Below the pieces are notes generated by a model. The model did not search any database, was not told the DNA's origin, and saw only the letters and a list, made by a program, of their open reading frames with translations. From Flexilinea flocculi (lineage in GTDB: Bacteria > Chloroflexota > Anaerolineae > Anaerolineales > Anaerolineaceae): DNA of 64,000 nt. A program made the translations under genes and the position numbers. The DNA is taken from assembly GCF_001192795.1 (NCBI RefSeq), contig NZ_DF968180.1, positions 186,001-250,000 of the forward strand, written 5' to 3'. Shown here piece after piece: positions 18,101-26,098 of the stretch (the first letter of the stretch is position 1; the number at the start of each line of letters is the position of its first letter).

Positions 18101-18749
18101 CATGGACAACAGGTTTTTCAGGGCGAAGAGCACGTTCGCGATGTGCACGAACGAGTTCATCATCGATCATGGCGCGCATATCTTCCAGATCCAATTGTTC
18201 AATTTTCTTTACTTCATGCGAAGTGCGGAAACCATCAAAGAAATGGAGGAATGGAACGCGGGATTTCAAGGTTGCAGCTTGTGCAATGAGAGCCATATCA
18301 TGCGCTTCTTGCACGGAATTGGATGCGATCAGGGCAAATCCAGTCTGACGGGTTGCCATGACATCACTTTGATCGCCGAAAATTGACAATGCATGCGGAG
18401 CCAGAGCGCGGGCTGTTACATGAAATACAGTGGACGTGAGCTCACCTGCAATTTTGTACATATTCGGGATCATCAATAATAAGCCTTGAGAGGCAGTGAA
18501 GGTAGTTGTCATGGCGCCTGTGCTGAGCGCACCATGGACAGCTCCGGCTGCTCCGCCTTCGGACTGCATTTCCATGATACTTGGGACGGTTCCCCAAAGA
18601 TTCTTTACACCTTTGGCTGCCCATTCATCCGAATGCTCGCCCATTGGTGAGGACGGAGTAATTGGGAATAGTGCGATAACCTCGTTCATGCGATAAGCCA
18701 CATAAGCGACGGCTTCGTTGGCATCGATTGTTACTTTTTGACGAGCCAT
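15165..18749 (-). CDS. nifJ: pyruvate:ferredoxin (flavodoxin) oxidoreductase
   Basis: The 1194-residue single-chain enzyme has the full NifJ layout: N-terminal pyrimidine-binding domain (VAYRMNEVIALFPITPSSPMGE), domain with the CoA-binding region, a two-[4Fe-4S] ferredoxin domain (CIQCGKCSIVCPHG and CTGCGLCVETCPAKN, around residues 690-760), and a C-terminal TPP domain with CAGCGETPY, ATGCSSIYSGNLPTTPY and GGDGWAYDIGYGGLDH. It converts pyruvate and CoA to acetyl-CoA, CO2 and reduced ferredoxin, the main ferredoxin-reducing step in fermenting anaerobes. GCAGGAG lies about eight bases before the ATG at 18749. The length is standard. Confidence 0.97.
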   Translation of the reverse strand: MARQKVTIDANEAVAYVAYRMNEVIALFPITPSSPMGEHSDEWAAKGVKNLWGTVPSIMEMQSEGGAAGAVHGALSTGAMTTTFTASQGLLLMIPNMYKIAGELTSTVFHVTARALAPHALSIFGDQSDVMATRQTGFALIASNSVQEAHDMALIAQAATLKSRVPFLHFFDGFRTSHEVKKIEQLDLEDMRAMIDDELVRAHRERALRPEKPVVHGTAQNPDVFFQGREACNRYYAATPAIVQEAMDKFAGIVGRSYHLFDYFGPKDADRVVIAMGSGIETLEETAKFLNSKGEKIGVVAVRLYRPFSVADFVKVLPSTVKKITVLDRTKEQGSAGEPLYLDVVTAISEALADGTAPFKTSPMITSGRYGMGSKDFTPAMAAGVFEEMKKDRPMNHFSVGIEDDVTGKSIKYDPSFLLPEEKTVRCMFFGLGSDGTVGANKNSIKIIGIETENDAQGYFEYDSKKSGSTTISHLRFGPNKIRAPYLIGENDANFLACHMFTFLEKLDITRFAAPNAIFLLNTIYGPEEVWDKLPVEVQEDIIAKKMKFYVIDAFSVANKTGMGGRINTIMQTCFFAISGVLPRDEAIDQIKKSIKKTYGKKGEKVVAQNFEAVDSTLANLFEVKYPNQVTSKIHRLPAVPAEAPEFVQKVIAPMIAAKGDKLPVSLLPADGAFPVGTSQWEKRNIAQEVPVWDPETCIQCGKCSIVCPHGVIRQKVYDASYLENAPKTFKSVDSKGYKEFPGTKFTLQISVSDCTGCGLCVETCPAKNKADPTKKAINLAEQLPLRESEGENWKFFMSIPDPDRTKIVPNNVKLSQQLRPLFEFSGACAGCGETPYIKLLTQLFGDHAIIANATGCSSIYSGNLPTTPYTTNADGYGPAWANSLFEDNAEFGLGMRLTIDKQNEFAKELLKDLSAEIGSELVEGLLNADQSTEAGLNEQRKRVAALKSKLAGSKDAKARNLVSLADTLVKKSVWIVGGDGWAYDIGYGGLDHVLASGRNVNILVLDTEVYSNTGGQASKSTPRAAVAKFAAKGKDLPKKDLGYIAMTYGYIYVGKVSMGANDAQVVKTFLEAEAYDGPSLIVAYSHCINHGIDMRTGLQQQKKAVESGHWPLFRYNPAKIALGENPLTIDSKAPSIPLTEYAYGENRYKMLVKSDEARAEVLIKEAQVDAERRWELYRQLAELNYKLGSKDEA

Positions 18750-18909
18750 GAAAGTTCTCCTGCAAGTTATAGTATTTATGATTGATCTAAACTTTTACTC
18801 CCGAAGGAGAAGGTTGAGATTGTGACAACTAAAAATAAACGTCTTTTCAACGCTCTTAACCTGATATTATTGTACCCTGATTTTCCACTATTTTTTGCCT
18901 GTTTTTTTA

Positions 18910-18985
18910 ACAGCGGTTCAAATTATCGATTGTTTTTTCGCATCAATCGAGGAAAATTATGGTTGTGTTGTTTTTGTGTTATGCG
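18910..18985 (+). repeat. hairpin element copy E7, left half only
   Basis: Starts CAGCGGTTCAAATTATCGAT, then TTTCGCATCAATCGAGGAAA and TTGTGTTGTTTTTGTG, corresponding to the left flank and 5' arm. The 3' arm and right flank are missing. Confidence 0.6.
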
Positions 18986-19030
18986 AAATATGATAGGTAT
19001 TCCAAATCAGCATAACAGTATTCCGTTTTT

Positions 19031-19582
19031 TCATTTGAATTCAGTGTTTCTCAATTCTTTTTGGGCCATCATTAATGCTGCAATTGTTTTCACATCTTCA
19101 AAAATCGCATTTTCTGCCATTTTATAGGCTTCTTCAATCGGCAAAGCTTCAAGATTTAAAAACTCATCGTCGTCCTGGGGTAATGGATTTTTGACAAGCT
19201 CTTTGGCAAGGAAAACATGGATATATTCATTGCAATATCCAGGTGTCATAAAAAATCCGCCGATCCGCCTGATGTTTTTTGACTCATAGCCTGTTTCTTC
19301 GCGGCATTCTCTTTCAGCAGCCAGCAACGGATCCTCACTGCCATGATCGCCATTAAGAATTCCTGCTGGCAGTTCAAGCAGCTGTTTATTCGCACCCATA
19401 CGAAATTGCCGGACAAATAAAATCATCCCGTCACTGGTTACCGGGATGATTTCAACCGCTGGAACATGTTCCACCAAATCATAATTCCGGATTTTTCCGT
19501 TAGGAAGACGAACTTCCAGACTGGAAACGTTAAAAACATGTGCGTGATATTTTTTTTCGGATTTTAAAATTTCAGTATCCAT
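19031..19582 (-). CDS. Nudix hydrolase, ADP-ribose pyrophosphatase-like
   Basis: A 183-residue protein. The Nudix box runs from GILNGDHGSEDPLLAAE into RECREETGYE, giving REUxEExGU with the catalytic glutamates. The context FVRQFRMGANKQLLELPAGIL before it and GGFFMTPGYCNEYIHVFLA after it are typical of the ADP-ribose pyrophosphatase (NudF/YqkG) subgroup, which hydrolyses ADP-ribose to AMP and ribose-5-phosphate. GGGAG is found upstream of the ATG at 19582. A 42-codon gene ends 38 bases upstream in the same direction. Confidence 0.9.
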   Translation of the reverse strand: MDTEILKSEKKYHAHVFNVSSLEVRLPNGKIRNYDLVEHVPAVEIIPVTSDGMILFVRQFRMGANKQLLELPAGILNGDHGSEDPLLAAERECREETGYESKNIRRIGGFFMTPGYCNEYIHVFLAKELVKNPLPQDDDEFLNLEALPIEEAYKMAENAIFEDVKTIAALMMAQKELRNTEFK

Positions 19583-19620
19583 GATTACTTTTTTCTCCCG
19601 GGAGGGTTCTGTTTGATCTT

Positions 19621-19749
19621 TTAAGAATCGACGTTTTCTTCTTCAATAGGTTCTTCAAGCCAGACTTCATTTGCCTCGGCCTCCAGTATCAGATTCCGAA
19701 TTTCATCGTCATCATCAGCTGCTGTTTCATTCGTATATTCTTCTGACAT
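19621..19749 (-). CDS. small acidic protein (42 aa) upstream of the Nudix gene
   Basis: A short frame reads MSEEYTNETAADDDDEIRNL and ends IEEENVDS. More than a third of the residues are D or E and there is no hydrophobic segment. It has a strong GGAGG five bases before its ATG and ends 38 bases before the Nudix start, so the two are probably co-transcribed. I do not recognise the family; a small acidic adaptor or a metal-ion-binding peptide are possibilities only. The good ribosome-binding site and non-random composition support it being real. Confidence 0.6.
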   Translation of the reverse strand: MSEEYTNETAADDDDEIRNLILEAEANEVWLEEPIEEENVDS

Positions 19750-19795
19750 AAGTACCTCCGTTACAAATTATACTAGCCACTTGAGTCGCAATAAG

Positions 19796-19915
19796 CAGTA
19801 ATCCGAAATAAAACAATGATTCGAAATTTGTAGAAAATAGCTTGTTATTTTGTTGTTTTGACATTCTGCGTACAAACAACAAAACGATAGCCATTGATTT
19901 TCATATTTCGAATTC
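19796..19915 (+). repeat. hairpin element copy E8 (subfamily B-like)
   Basis: Left end CAGTAATCCGAAATAAAAC, stem TTTTGTTGTTTTG with CAAACAACAAAAC around an ACATTCTGCGTA loop, right end TTGATTTTCATATTTCGAAT. Confidence 0.8.
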
Positions 19916-19929
19916 GTGAGATGGTTCTG

Positions 19930-21153
19930 TTATTTCCAGCGGAAAAGATAGTAGATGATTTTTTTCGCAGATACTCGGATCCGCATGAATGTTTCGTTTT
20001 TTTCAAGTTTGGCAATATTTTTCATCAGATCAGAATTGGCAAGCGGAATGTGATTTGAAGATTTGAGAAAATCTTTATTTAGCTTGCGCAGTCGTTGATT
20101 CATATTTCCCTTTTGCTGAAATCGGATCAATTTGATTTTTTGCCGATTTTTTTTCATGGAAGCAGGAACTGTATTAAGAGGGACAGGCTGCACAACGGTA
20201 ATTGTATCCCCTGCTTTCTTTGCACGTTCTGCCTGTTTGTTTTTATAGTGTGTGATGGATGCAACCAGGTGTGCAGAAAAGAGGATGAAAAGCGCAGAAA
20301 CATAGACATAAAACAGGATCAAAATAATCATGGCGACTGAGCCGTAGATCACATCGTATGTGTTGAAAGGGCTCAGAATATAGATACTGAACAGATACGT
20401 AAATACTCGCCATACAACGGCGGTTAGTAATGCCCCGATCCTGGCTCCAATCCGATCCACTTTTACGGAGGGGACGTAATAAAAAAGGACAAAGGCGGCA
20501 AAGTAAACTAAAACTGTTGGTAACAGATAGCTGGTTGCAAAACTGATCAGAAAACGAATAATCTTATTAACGCGGATATCAAAGACTAGCATTGAATCCG
20601 AAAGATTGAATAACATGGTGAATATTAATGTTGCTGCCAGCAGGAAACAAATCACAATAATCGCGGAAATTGCAAACGCACGATTAATAAAGTATCCGCG
20701 TCCCCGCGATTCAGGCCATGCCAGATGGATGTTGTAGATAATGCAGTTGAAAACTCCAGACCCGGACCATAACAATGTAATAGCCGCAGTTATGGATGTA
20801 GTAAACCGGGAACTGAGGATATTCTGCATATTCTCGATGACGAGCGTCTCTGATCCGGGAAGGATCTTCTCAAGGATCAGAATAATCTCCTGTTGAATAA
20901 CCGTAATCTCCAAAAAATAGGAGAGAACGACCACCATGAACAGCAGCATCGGGAAAAGAGAAAATAACGAATAATAAGATATACTTGCAGCGGCTTGAAC
21001 AGGATTCGTTTTTACCAGAGAAGTAATTGCGTCAATCGTAACAGAAAGTATCGCATCGATTCGGATTGCATTCTTCTTCTCCAATTCGATAGCGGATATT
21101 CCATCCTGGTTTCGTTTATTTTTCATATGACGAAAAGCATTTGACTCCAACAC
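19930..21153 (-). CDS. YihY/BrkB family membrane protein
   Basis: A 407-residue protein. Residues ~30-300 form the YihY/BrkB (formerly called ribonuclease BN) domain with about six membrane segments and conserved ISYYSLFSLFPMLLF near the start, PGSETLVIENMQNIL, a central LLWSGSGVF, and YGSVAMIILILFYVYVSALFILFSAHL. The C-terminal ~100 residues are basic and cytoplasmic. Function is uncertain; the RNase BN assignment of the family was withdrawn. The GTG at 21153 is taken as start because AGGAG precedes it by six bases; the first in-frame ATG at 21126 lacks a properly spaced site. Confidence 0.88.
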   Translation of the reverse strand: MLESNAFRHMKNKRNQDGISAIELEKKNAIRIDAILSVTIDAITSLVKTNPVQAAASISYYSLFSLFPMLLFMVVVLSYFLEITVIQQEIILILEKILPGSETLVIENMQNILSSRFTTSITAAITLLWSGSGVFNCIIYNIHLAWPESRGRGYFINRAFAISAIIVICFLLAATLIFTMLFNLSDSMLVFDIRVNKIIRFLISFATSYLLPTVLVYFAAFVLFYYVPSVKVDRIGARIGALLTAVVWRVFTYLFSIYILSPFNTYDVIYGSVAMIILILFYVYVSALFILFSAHLVASITHYKNKQAERAKKAGDTITVVQPVPLNTVPASMKKNRQKIKLIRFQQKGNMNQRLRKLNKDFLKSSNHIPLANSDLMKNIAKLEKNETFMRIRVSAKKIIYYLFRWK

Positions 21154-21217
21154 AATTCACTCCTAAAGCTTATTATAATGAAACTTCCAAAGTTATGTGT
21201 GAATCAAAATAACAATC

Positions 21218-21334
21218 CAACGATTCGAAACGGGAAAAAATCTTATTGTTGTGTTGTTTTTTACGCTTAGTGATAAAACAAAACAGCAACAAAATAACTT
21301 TCTTTATTCGAAAAACTTGCCCACATTCGAATTG
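21218..21334 (+). repeat. hairpin element copy E9
   Basis: Left CGATTCGAAACGGGAAAAAA, stem TTGTTGTGTTGTTTT with an imperfect AAAACAAAACAGCAACAA, right CTTTATTCGAAAAACTTG and CCCACATTCGAATTG. It lies between the LRR gene stop and the start of the BrkB gene. Confidence 0.75.
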
Positions 21335-21868
21335 TCACGTTTGATGAATCACCAATCCGCGTTTTTCGAATTTTTTCAGGCTGGAGGTATTAATTTTAAT
21401 GACTCCTTTAATATCCAAATACTGCAAGCGTGGAAGTTTCTGAATATATTGAGCCGCCTTTTCCGATATGCGGTTACAGTAACTGATATCCAGAAATTTC
21501 AGGTTCGTTAAGGACGGTAAAAATGCCAGCCCCTCACTGGTAATATCACAGGAGCTAAGATTTAGATATTCAATCTGAGTCAAATTCTCCAGGTTTAAAA
21601 TTCCTTTGTTCGTGATTCCTCGATTTTCTGCGAGGTAGAGATATCGCAGACAACTGACCGATGACAATTCTCTAACTAACTGAACGAAGTTGTTATCATC
21701 AATCCCTTGTGCTCTGATTCCTAAAAAGGAATCTTCGGGAATAATAAAAATTCCCGGTCCGGTATCGAAAGGCTGCCAGTCAAGCCAGCGAGAAGAAGAT
21801 GCATTCTTGTTGATTATAAATAACTGAACAGTTATTTCAGTTGAAAATTTATTTGTCTGATTTTCCAT
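21335..21868 (-). CDS. small leucine-rich-repeat protein
   Basis: About 177 residues. After a ~70-residue N-terminus without recognisable motif come four LRR units of the cysteine-containing/ribonuclease-inhibitor-like type: LRYLYLAENRGITNKGILNL, IEYLNLSSCDITSEGLAFL, LKFLDISYCNRISEKAAQYI and LQYLDIKGVIKINTSSLKK. This forms a short solenoid that probably binds a protein partner. There is no signal peptide, so a cytoplasmic location is likely. The ATG at 21868 follows a consensus TATAAT by seven bases, so the mRNA could be leaderless; a longer frame from 21916 would run into the repeat at 21885. Confidence 0.75.
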   Translation of the reverse strand: MENQTNKFSTEITVQLFIINKNASSSRWLDWQPFDTGPGIFIIPEDSFLGIRAQGIDDNNFVQLVRELSSVSCLRYLYLAENRGITNKGILNLENLTQIEYLNLSSCDITSEGLAFLPSLTNLKFLDISYCNRISEKAAQYIQKLPRLQYLDIKGVIKINTSSLKKFEKRGLVIHQT

Positions 21869-21875
21869 GATGTTG

Positions 21876-21881
21876 ATTATA
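21876..21881 (-). promoter_or_regulatory. -10 box placing transcription start at the LRR start codon
   Basis: On the minus strand TATAAT is followed by seven bases and then ATG, with no room for a ribosome-binding site. No good -35 box is visible; the upstream DNA is the end of repeat copy E10. Confidence 0.45.
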
Positions 21882-21884
21882 CAG

Positions 21885-21950
21885 CAGCGATTCGAAGTAT
21901 GGACATTCTTTATCAATTAAGAGAGAAAGTTTATTATTGTGTTGTTTTGT
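21885..21950 (+). repeat. hairpin element copy E10, left half only
   Basis: CAGCGATTCGAAGTATGGAC, then ATCAATTAAGAGAGAAAG and TTATTGTGTTGTTTTG correspond to the left flank and first hairpin arm; the second half is absent. Confidence 0.65.
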
Positions 21951-22059
21951 GCTCCAATCGGAAGTCGGTTCTTCAGAATCAAAGGAACTTTTTCTTGAAA
22001 TTTTGCGTTACAGTACTATTGAATTGGAGTTCAACGATCGATCTGATAGGAAAATACCT

Positions 22060-22491
22060 ATGAAAAAGAAGAATATACTGTTGTTCCTGATCTTTTCAGC
22101 CATTCTTTTTACCTCGGCTTTTATCAATGACTTTAAAGGTGAAACGCCGGATCTATCCCTTGCCAAAGGCGATCCTGTGTTTCAATTATCAGAACCAATG
22201 ATCGAAAAAATACATGATCAGGCTTTTCTGGGATATGTTCATCAGGCACAATCTGATGAAACCAGGGAAATCCAGGTTTTTAAGGTTTTTATTAAATATC
22301 AATCCGGTCAGAAAGAATCGATACAAAAAGTTATCGATACATTGGATGTAGAAAACGTTTATTTCTATCGATACACAAATCTGATCAGTATCCAGGCAGA
22401 AGCCGGAACTCTGGCTTCGTTATTAACTGAAGAAAGCGTCCTTTCCTTGGAACCGGATAAAATCAACAAGGCATCAGGTGTCTGCAATTAA
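22060..22491 (+). CDS. secreted or membrane-anchored protein with a propeptide-like domain
   Basis: A 143-residue protein starting with a basic, hydrophobic leader (MKKKNILLFLIFSAILFTSA), a signal peptide or anchor without a lipobox cysteine. The remainder has a pattern (VFKVFIKYQSG, helix, VENVYFYRYTNLISIQA, helix, EESVLSLEPD) resembling the beta-alpha-beta fold of subtilase propeptides/inhibitor I9. That would make it a stand-alone protease inhibitor or chaperone; this is inference from pattern only. The ATG at 22060 directly precedes the leader, with AGGAAA upstream. Confidence 0.6.
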   Translation: MKKKNILLFLIFSAILFTSAFINDFKGETPDLSLAKGDPVFQLSEPMIEKIHDQAFLGYVHQAQSDETREIQVFKVFIKYQSGQKESIQKVIDTLDVENVYFYRYTNLISIQAEAGTLASLLTEESVLSLEPDKINKASGVCN

Positions 22492-22524
22492 GTACAGAAG
22501 ACGTCAACAAGATTTTCCTGGATG

Positions 22525-22562
22525 ATTGATTCGGAAAGTTGATTTGTATTTCGAATCGCTGA
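22525..22562 (+). repeat. hairpin element remnant E11
   Basis: GATTGATTCGGAAAGTTG and GTATTTCGAATCGCTG are fragments of the left interior and right end of the family. Confidence 0.45.
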
Positions 22563-22577
22563 TTATCAAAAACTATG

Positions 22578-22606
22578 TTGACATTTCTTTTAGGAATTGA
22601 TAAAAT
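22578..22606 (+). promoter_or_regulatory. promoter of the trpB T-box transcript
   Basis: A perfect TTGACA at 22578-22583 and TAAAAT at 22601-22606, spaced 17 bases, precede the T-box leader. Confidence 0.8.
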
Positions 22607-22639
22607 AAAAACAATTAAAAATACGAAACCGTTGATTGA

Positions 22640-22916
22640 GAATAGTAAATACGGCCGTGCAGTTTACAGAGAGCAGCGCACTTGCTGAGAGCGCAGCAAC
22701 CAGCAGCAGTATGGAATGGACTCATGAGGGCAGGACGAAAGCAATAAGCAAGTAGTAACTGCCGGGAACTTCACCCGTTATCAAGGAAGTGTGCATGATG
22801 GTGCACAGAAAAAGTGGGCGTGAGAACACGTCAAGTTGGGTGGTACCGCAGAAGCTTAAAACATACAGGCTTTTGTCCCAGGCATTTGAAAGCCGGGACA
22901 AAAGCTTTTTTTTATC
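22640..22916 (+). promoter_or_regulatory. T-box riboswitch (tRNA-sensing leader), probably tryptophan-specific
   Basis: The leader carries the canonical T-box sequence AAGTTGGGTGGTACCGC at 22833-22849, upstream stems typical of stem I with an AGCAGTATGGAATGGACT region holding a TGG codon (22717-22719 or 22712-22714) as candidate specifier, and a strong terminator. The terminator is TTTTGTCCC...GGGACAAAA followed by T9 at about 22868-22915. Uncharged tRNA-Trp would stabilise the antiterminator and allow transcription of trpB. The specifier is inferred from the downstream gene and the codon's position; the T-box itself is certain. Confidence 0.93.
22868..22915 (+). terminator. T-box regulated terminator
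   Basis: A GC-rich stem, GGCTTTTGTCCC against GGGACAAAAGCT, precedes a long T run; its 5' part follows the T-box sequence as expected for the alternative antiterminator. Confidence 0.85.
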
Positions 22917-22953
22917 CCGGTATTGAGATTAGTTTTTTATAGGAGCCTTCATC

Positions 22954-24345
22954 ATGAATAACTTTTATATCAATACCAAAAAAGTTCCGCATCGATATTA
23001 TCTGACGGAAGAACAAATTCCTACACAGTTCTATAATATGCGGGCAGATATGAAGAACAAACCGGAACCACATCTCAATCCCGCAACGATGAAACCCGTT
23101 ACACGGGAAGATTTACTGCCGGTTTTTCCGGAAGGTCTGGTTGATCAAGAATTGGATGACGAGACACCGTATTTTGATATACCGGATGAAGTCCGGGAAG
23201 TATATAAAATGTATCGTCCCTCGCCATTAATCCGTGCATATCATTTGGAACAGGTTTTGGATACACCCGCAAAAATCTATTTTAAATTTGAGGGGAACAA
23301 TACTTCCGGAAGTCACAAATTAAACTCAGCCATTGTACAGGCTTATTATGCAAAAAAGCAGGGATTGGCCGGTCTGACTACGGAAACCGGTGCTGGACAA
23401 TGGGGAACTGCATTGGCAGAAGCATGTTCCTATTTTGGACTGCCGCTGACTGTTTACATGGTGAAAATCAGTTATGAACAGAAGCCATTCCGCAAATCGG
23501 TAATTAAAACGTTTGGAGCCGGGATCGTTCCCAGTCCAAGTGATACCACTGCTATCGGACGATTGATCCTGGAGAAAAACCCCGGAACAACCGGCAGTCT
23601 GGGTTGTGCAATCAGTGAGGCGGTGGAGAAAGCGGTTTCCACAAAAGATTATCGTTATTCTCTCGGATCTTGTCTGAATTATGTACTGCTGCATCAATCG
23701 ATCATCGGTATAGAATCAAAAATTGCGATGGAAGAAATGGATGAATACCCGGATATTGTCATCGGATGTGCCGGTGGCGGATCCAACCTTGGCGGATTGA
23801 TTTCAGTATTTTTTAAGGACAAAATAAATGGAATTGCAAATCCGCGATTAATTGCAGTGGAACCGGCATCCTGTCCTTCCTTCACACGCGGTAGATTTGC
23901 ATATGATTTCTGCGATACCGGCAGAATCACCCCGCTTGCAAAAATGTATACGCTTGGTTCTCAATTTATTCCATCACCGGATCATGCAGGCGGTTTACGC
24001 TATCATGGCATGAGCCCGATTCTCTCTCAGCTTTATCATGATGGATTGTTGGAAGCTGTCGCTGTCAATCAAATTGACGTTTTTTCAGCAGCCCAGTTAT
24101 TTGCCAAGACAGAGACAATTTTACCGGCTCCGGAATCTGCGCATGCAATCCGGACAGCCATTGATGAAGCTTTGATTTGCAAAGAGACTGGTGAGAAAAA
24201 GACTATTCTTTTCGGGCTTTCTGGTACAGGGTATTTCGATATGAAAGCATATGACGCATATCTGCAGAATAAGATGGTCAATACAAATCCATCCGATGAG
24301 GAACTGCAGAAAAGTTTTGCTGACTTGCCATCGATCTTGGCTTAA
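22954..24345 (+). CDS. trpB: tryptophan synthase beta chain, TrpB2 type
   Basis: A 463-residue PLP enzyme of the TrpB2 group, recognisable by its longer N-terminus (YYLTEEQIPTQFYNMRAD) and length above the ~400 of TrpB1. PLP lysine K122 lies in NTSGSHKLNSA, the phosphate-binding loop is GCAGGGSNLGG, and TTETGAGQWG contains the catalytic glutamate. It forms tryptophan from serine and indole. No trpA is adjacent, so it probably works alone in indole salvage. AGGAG precedes the ATG by eight bases; expression is controlled by the T-box leader. Confidence 0.95.
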   Translation: MNNFYINTKKVPHRYYLTEEQIPTQFYNMRADMKNKPEPHLNPATMKPVTREDLLPVFPEGLVDQELDDETPYFDIPDEVREVYKMYRPSPLIRAYHLEQVLDTPAKIYFKFEGNNTSGSHKLNSAIVQAYYAKKQGLAGLTTETGAGQWGTALAEACSYFGLPLTVYMVKISYEQKPFRKSVIKTFGAGIVPSPSDTTAIGRLILEKNPGTTGSLGCAISEAVEKAVSTKDYRYSLGSCLNYVLLHQSIIGIESKIAMEEMDEYPDIVIGCAGGGSNLGGLISVFFKDKINGIANPRLIAVEPASCPSFTRGRFAYDFCDTGRITPLAKMYTLGSQFIPSPDHAGGLRYHGMSPILSQLYHDGLLEAVAVNQIDVFSAAQLFAKTETILPAPESAHAIRTAIDEALICKETGEKKTILFGLSGTGYFDMKAYDAYLQNKMVNTNPSDEELQKSFADLPSILA

Positions 24346-24364
24346 GTGTTCCATTATCTTTAGA

Positions 24365-24470
24365 AGCTGCGATTCGAAATATGAGAGGGACTATTTATTG
24401 TTTTGCTCGGAGAGCAAAACAATAAATAGTCCCCGTTTATTCAAAAGGCTTTCAAGATTTCGAATAACTG
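24365..24470 (+). repeat. hairpin element copy E12 with two perfect 22-nt arms
   Basis: Outer ends GCTGCGATTCGAAATATGAG and AAGATTTCGAATAACTG. Arms 24387-24408 (GGGACTATTTATTGTTTTGC plus TC) and 24412-24433 are exactly complementary around a GGA loop. The stem sequence is unlike most other copies. Family orientation is uncertain. Confidence 0.8.
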
Positions 24471-24532
24471 TGAAAAAAACAGTCTTATTTCTTCTTATGT
24501 AGTGTGAGCGTTTATTCTTACTCCGGAAACCC

Positions 24533-26023
24533 CTATCGGATTTCTAATTCCTGATATTGATCCAGAAATGGTTTTAAATCATTAAAAATAGAAACGACAC
24601 CATTTTCCTGATCGCTTTCGATATTTAAAACAAGCAGCGGATCATGAAGTGAAGCTCTCAGCAAAAACCAACCTGCAAATTCTGGAAGAGAAAACCGAAG
24701 TCCTTCATAATTTTTTTCTGCAATTTTCCAGGTTGATTTTTGTTTCGCATAATCTTTCAAATCCCCCAGTATCCTTTTTGAATAAGCTGTCGGATCTTGA
24801 TTCCGTATTTTCAGTCTCATTTCTGATGATTCCAGCGGATCGCGTAAATCTCTGATCACATCAGAGAGCGTTTTCCCTTCAATACGTAATCGTGCCATTT
24901 CAATAATCAGCTTGCAGGACAGGTAAGCACCATCATCCAGAAAATAATTTTCTGCATACGCACAATGACCGGATGTTTCAATAGCTATCGGGCAATTGAT
25001 TCCTTCCTTGTTCAGCCGAATACACTCATTGATGACATTTCGATATCCCCGTTTATATCGGTGGTGGATGCAGCCAAGTTTATTTGTCAAAAAGTCGGAC
25101 AGTTGATCAGAGGTCACGGAATCTGTGACAATCGTACAACCCGGATGCCTGCGGGCTTCGATGGCGGCTAATAACCCGATCAACCGATTCCGACTGAATA
25201 CCTCTCCGGTAATATCAACGGCTCCAGCCCGATCTACATCGGTATCGAAAATCAAACCCAGATCGCAGCGATTATCCGTCACCATTTTTTTTGCCGCGGC
25301 CATAGCTGTTTGATCTTCCGGATTGGGAACATGATTGGGAAATCTTCCATCGGGTTCAAGGAACTGGCTGAAAGAAATATCCGCTCCTAACGGTTTTAAT
25401 ACTTTCTCCGCAAAAAAACCACCTGCTCCATTTCCTGCATCGACTGCAATCTTAAAACCGCTCAGCGGCGTTTCATCTGTTCCGGTCTGATCTGTTATGA
25501 TGCGTCGTAAATAACCGCTGTATGGATCAATAACATTGAAGTTACGCTTTTTTCCCTGATCCTCATCAATTAAGGGCAGTTGAGCAGCAAGTTCCAAAAT
25601 TGTCATAATCTCTTTTTTCTCAAGTCCGCCGGAAGGAGAAAAGAATTTAAGACCATTGCGATTCCATGGCAAATGGCTGGCAGTGATCATGATGGATCCA
25701 TTAAATTGACAGCTCGGGAGAACCGTTGACATAAACATTGCTGGTGTAGAAGCAATACCGCAGTCGGCACAGTTAGCCCCTGTTTTGCGTAAACCTTCAA
25801 AAACTGATTTTTTTATAATATTTGCCGATAGACGTGAATCGGTTCCAACGGATATTTCGAGATCATCAGGATCTTTCCCTGTCTTTTCGGAGATCCATAT
25901 GGCGAATGCAGCTGCGATATCGGATGCTGCCTCCGGTGTTAAAGTTACTTCCTCTCCTTCGACTCCAGGCAAAGCGACACCGCGGACATCACTTCCATTC
26001 TGTAAATGCAAATAATTCTTCAT
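24533..26023 (-). CDS. phosphomannomutase/phosphoglucomutase family enzyme
   Basis: A 496-residue alpha-D-phosphohexomutase with all four family regions: phosphoserine loop MITASHLPWNRNG, Mg2+-binding DTDVDRAG, sugar-binding IETSGHCAY, and a C-terminal phosphate-binding domain that is less typical (no clear RxSGTEP/RPSNTEP). It is closest in pattern to the ManB-like group that reads NGSDVRGVA at the N-terminus. It interconverts hexose 1- and 6-phosphates. The ATG at 26023 is preferred over a TTG at 26041, both with weak ribosome-binding sites. Substrate preference cannot be read from sequence. Confidence 0.88.
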   Translation of the reverse strand: MKNYLHLQNGSDVRGVALPGVEGEEVTLTPEAASDIAAAFAIWISEKTGKDPDDLEISVGTDSRLSANIIKKSVFEGLRKTGANCADCGIASTPAMFMSTVLPSCQFNGSIMITASHLPWNRNGLKFFSPSGGLEKKEIMTILELAAQLPLIDEDQGKKRNFNVIDPYSGYLRRIITDQTGTDETPLSGFKIAVDAGNGAGGFFAEKVLKPLGADISFSQFLEPDGRFPNHVPNPEDQTAMAAAKKMVTDNRCDLGLIFDTDVDRAGAVDITGEVFSRNRLIGLLAAIEARRHPGCTIVTDSVTSDQLSDFLTNKLGCIHHRYKRGYRNVINECIRLNKEGINCPIAIETSGHCAYAENYFLDDGAYLSCKLIIEMARLRIEGKTLSDVIRDLRDPLESSEMRLKIRNQDPTAYSKRILGDLKDYAKQKSTWKIAEKNYEGLRFSLPEFAGWFLLRASLHDPLLVLNIESDQENGVVSIFNDLKPFLDQYQELEIR

Positions 26024-26098
26024 ATTGTTTCCATCTTTCAATGATTAATTTAATTTTACCGTAGACAAACTGTTTTCTTAATAATCAATAGCATTAAT

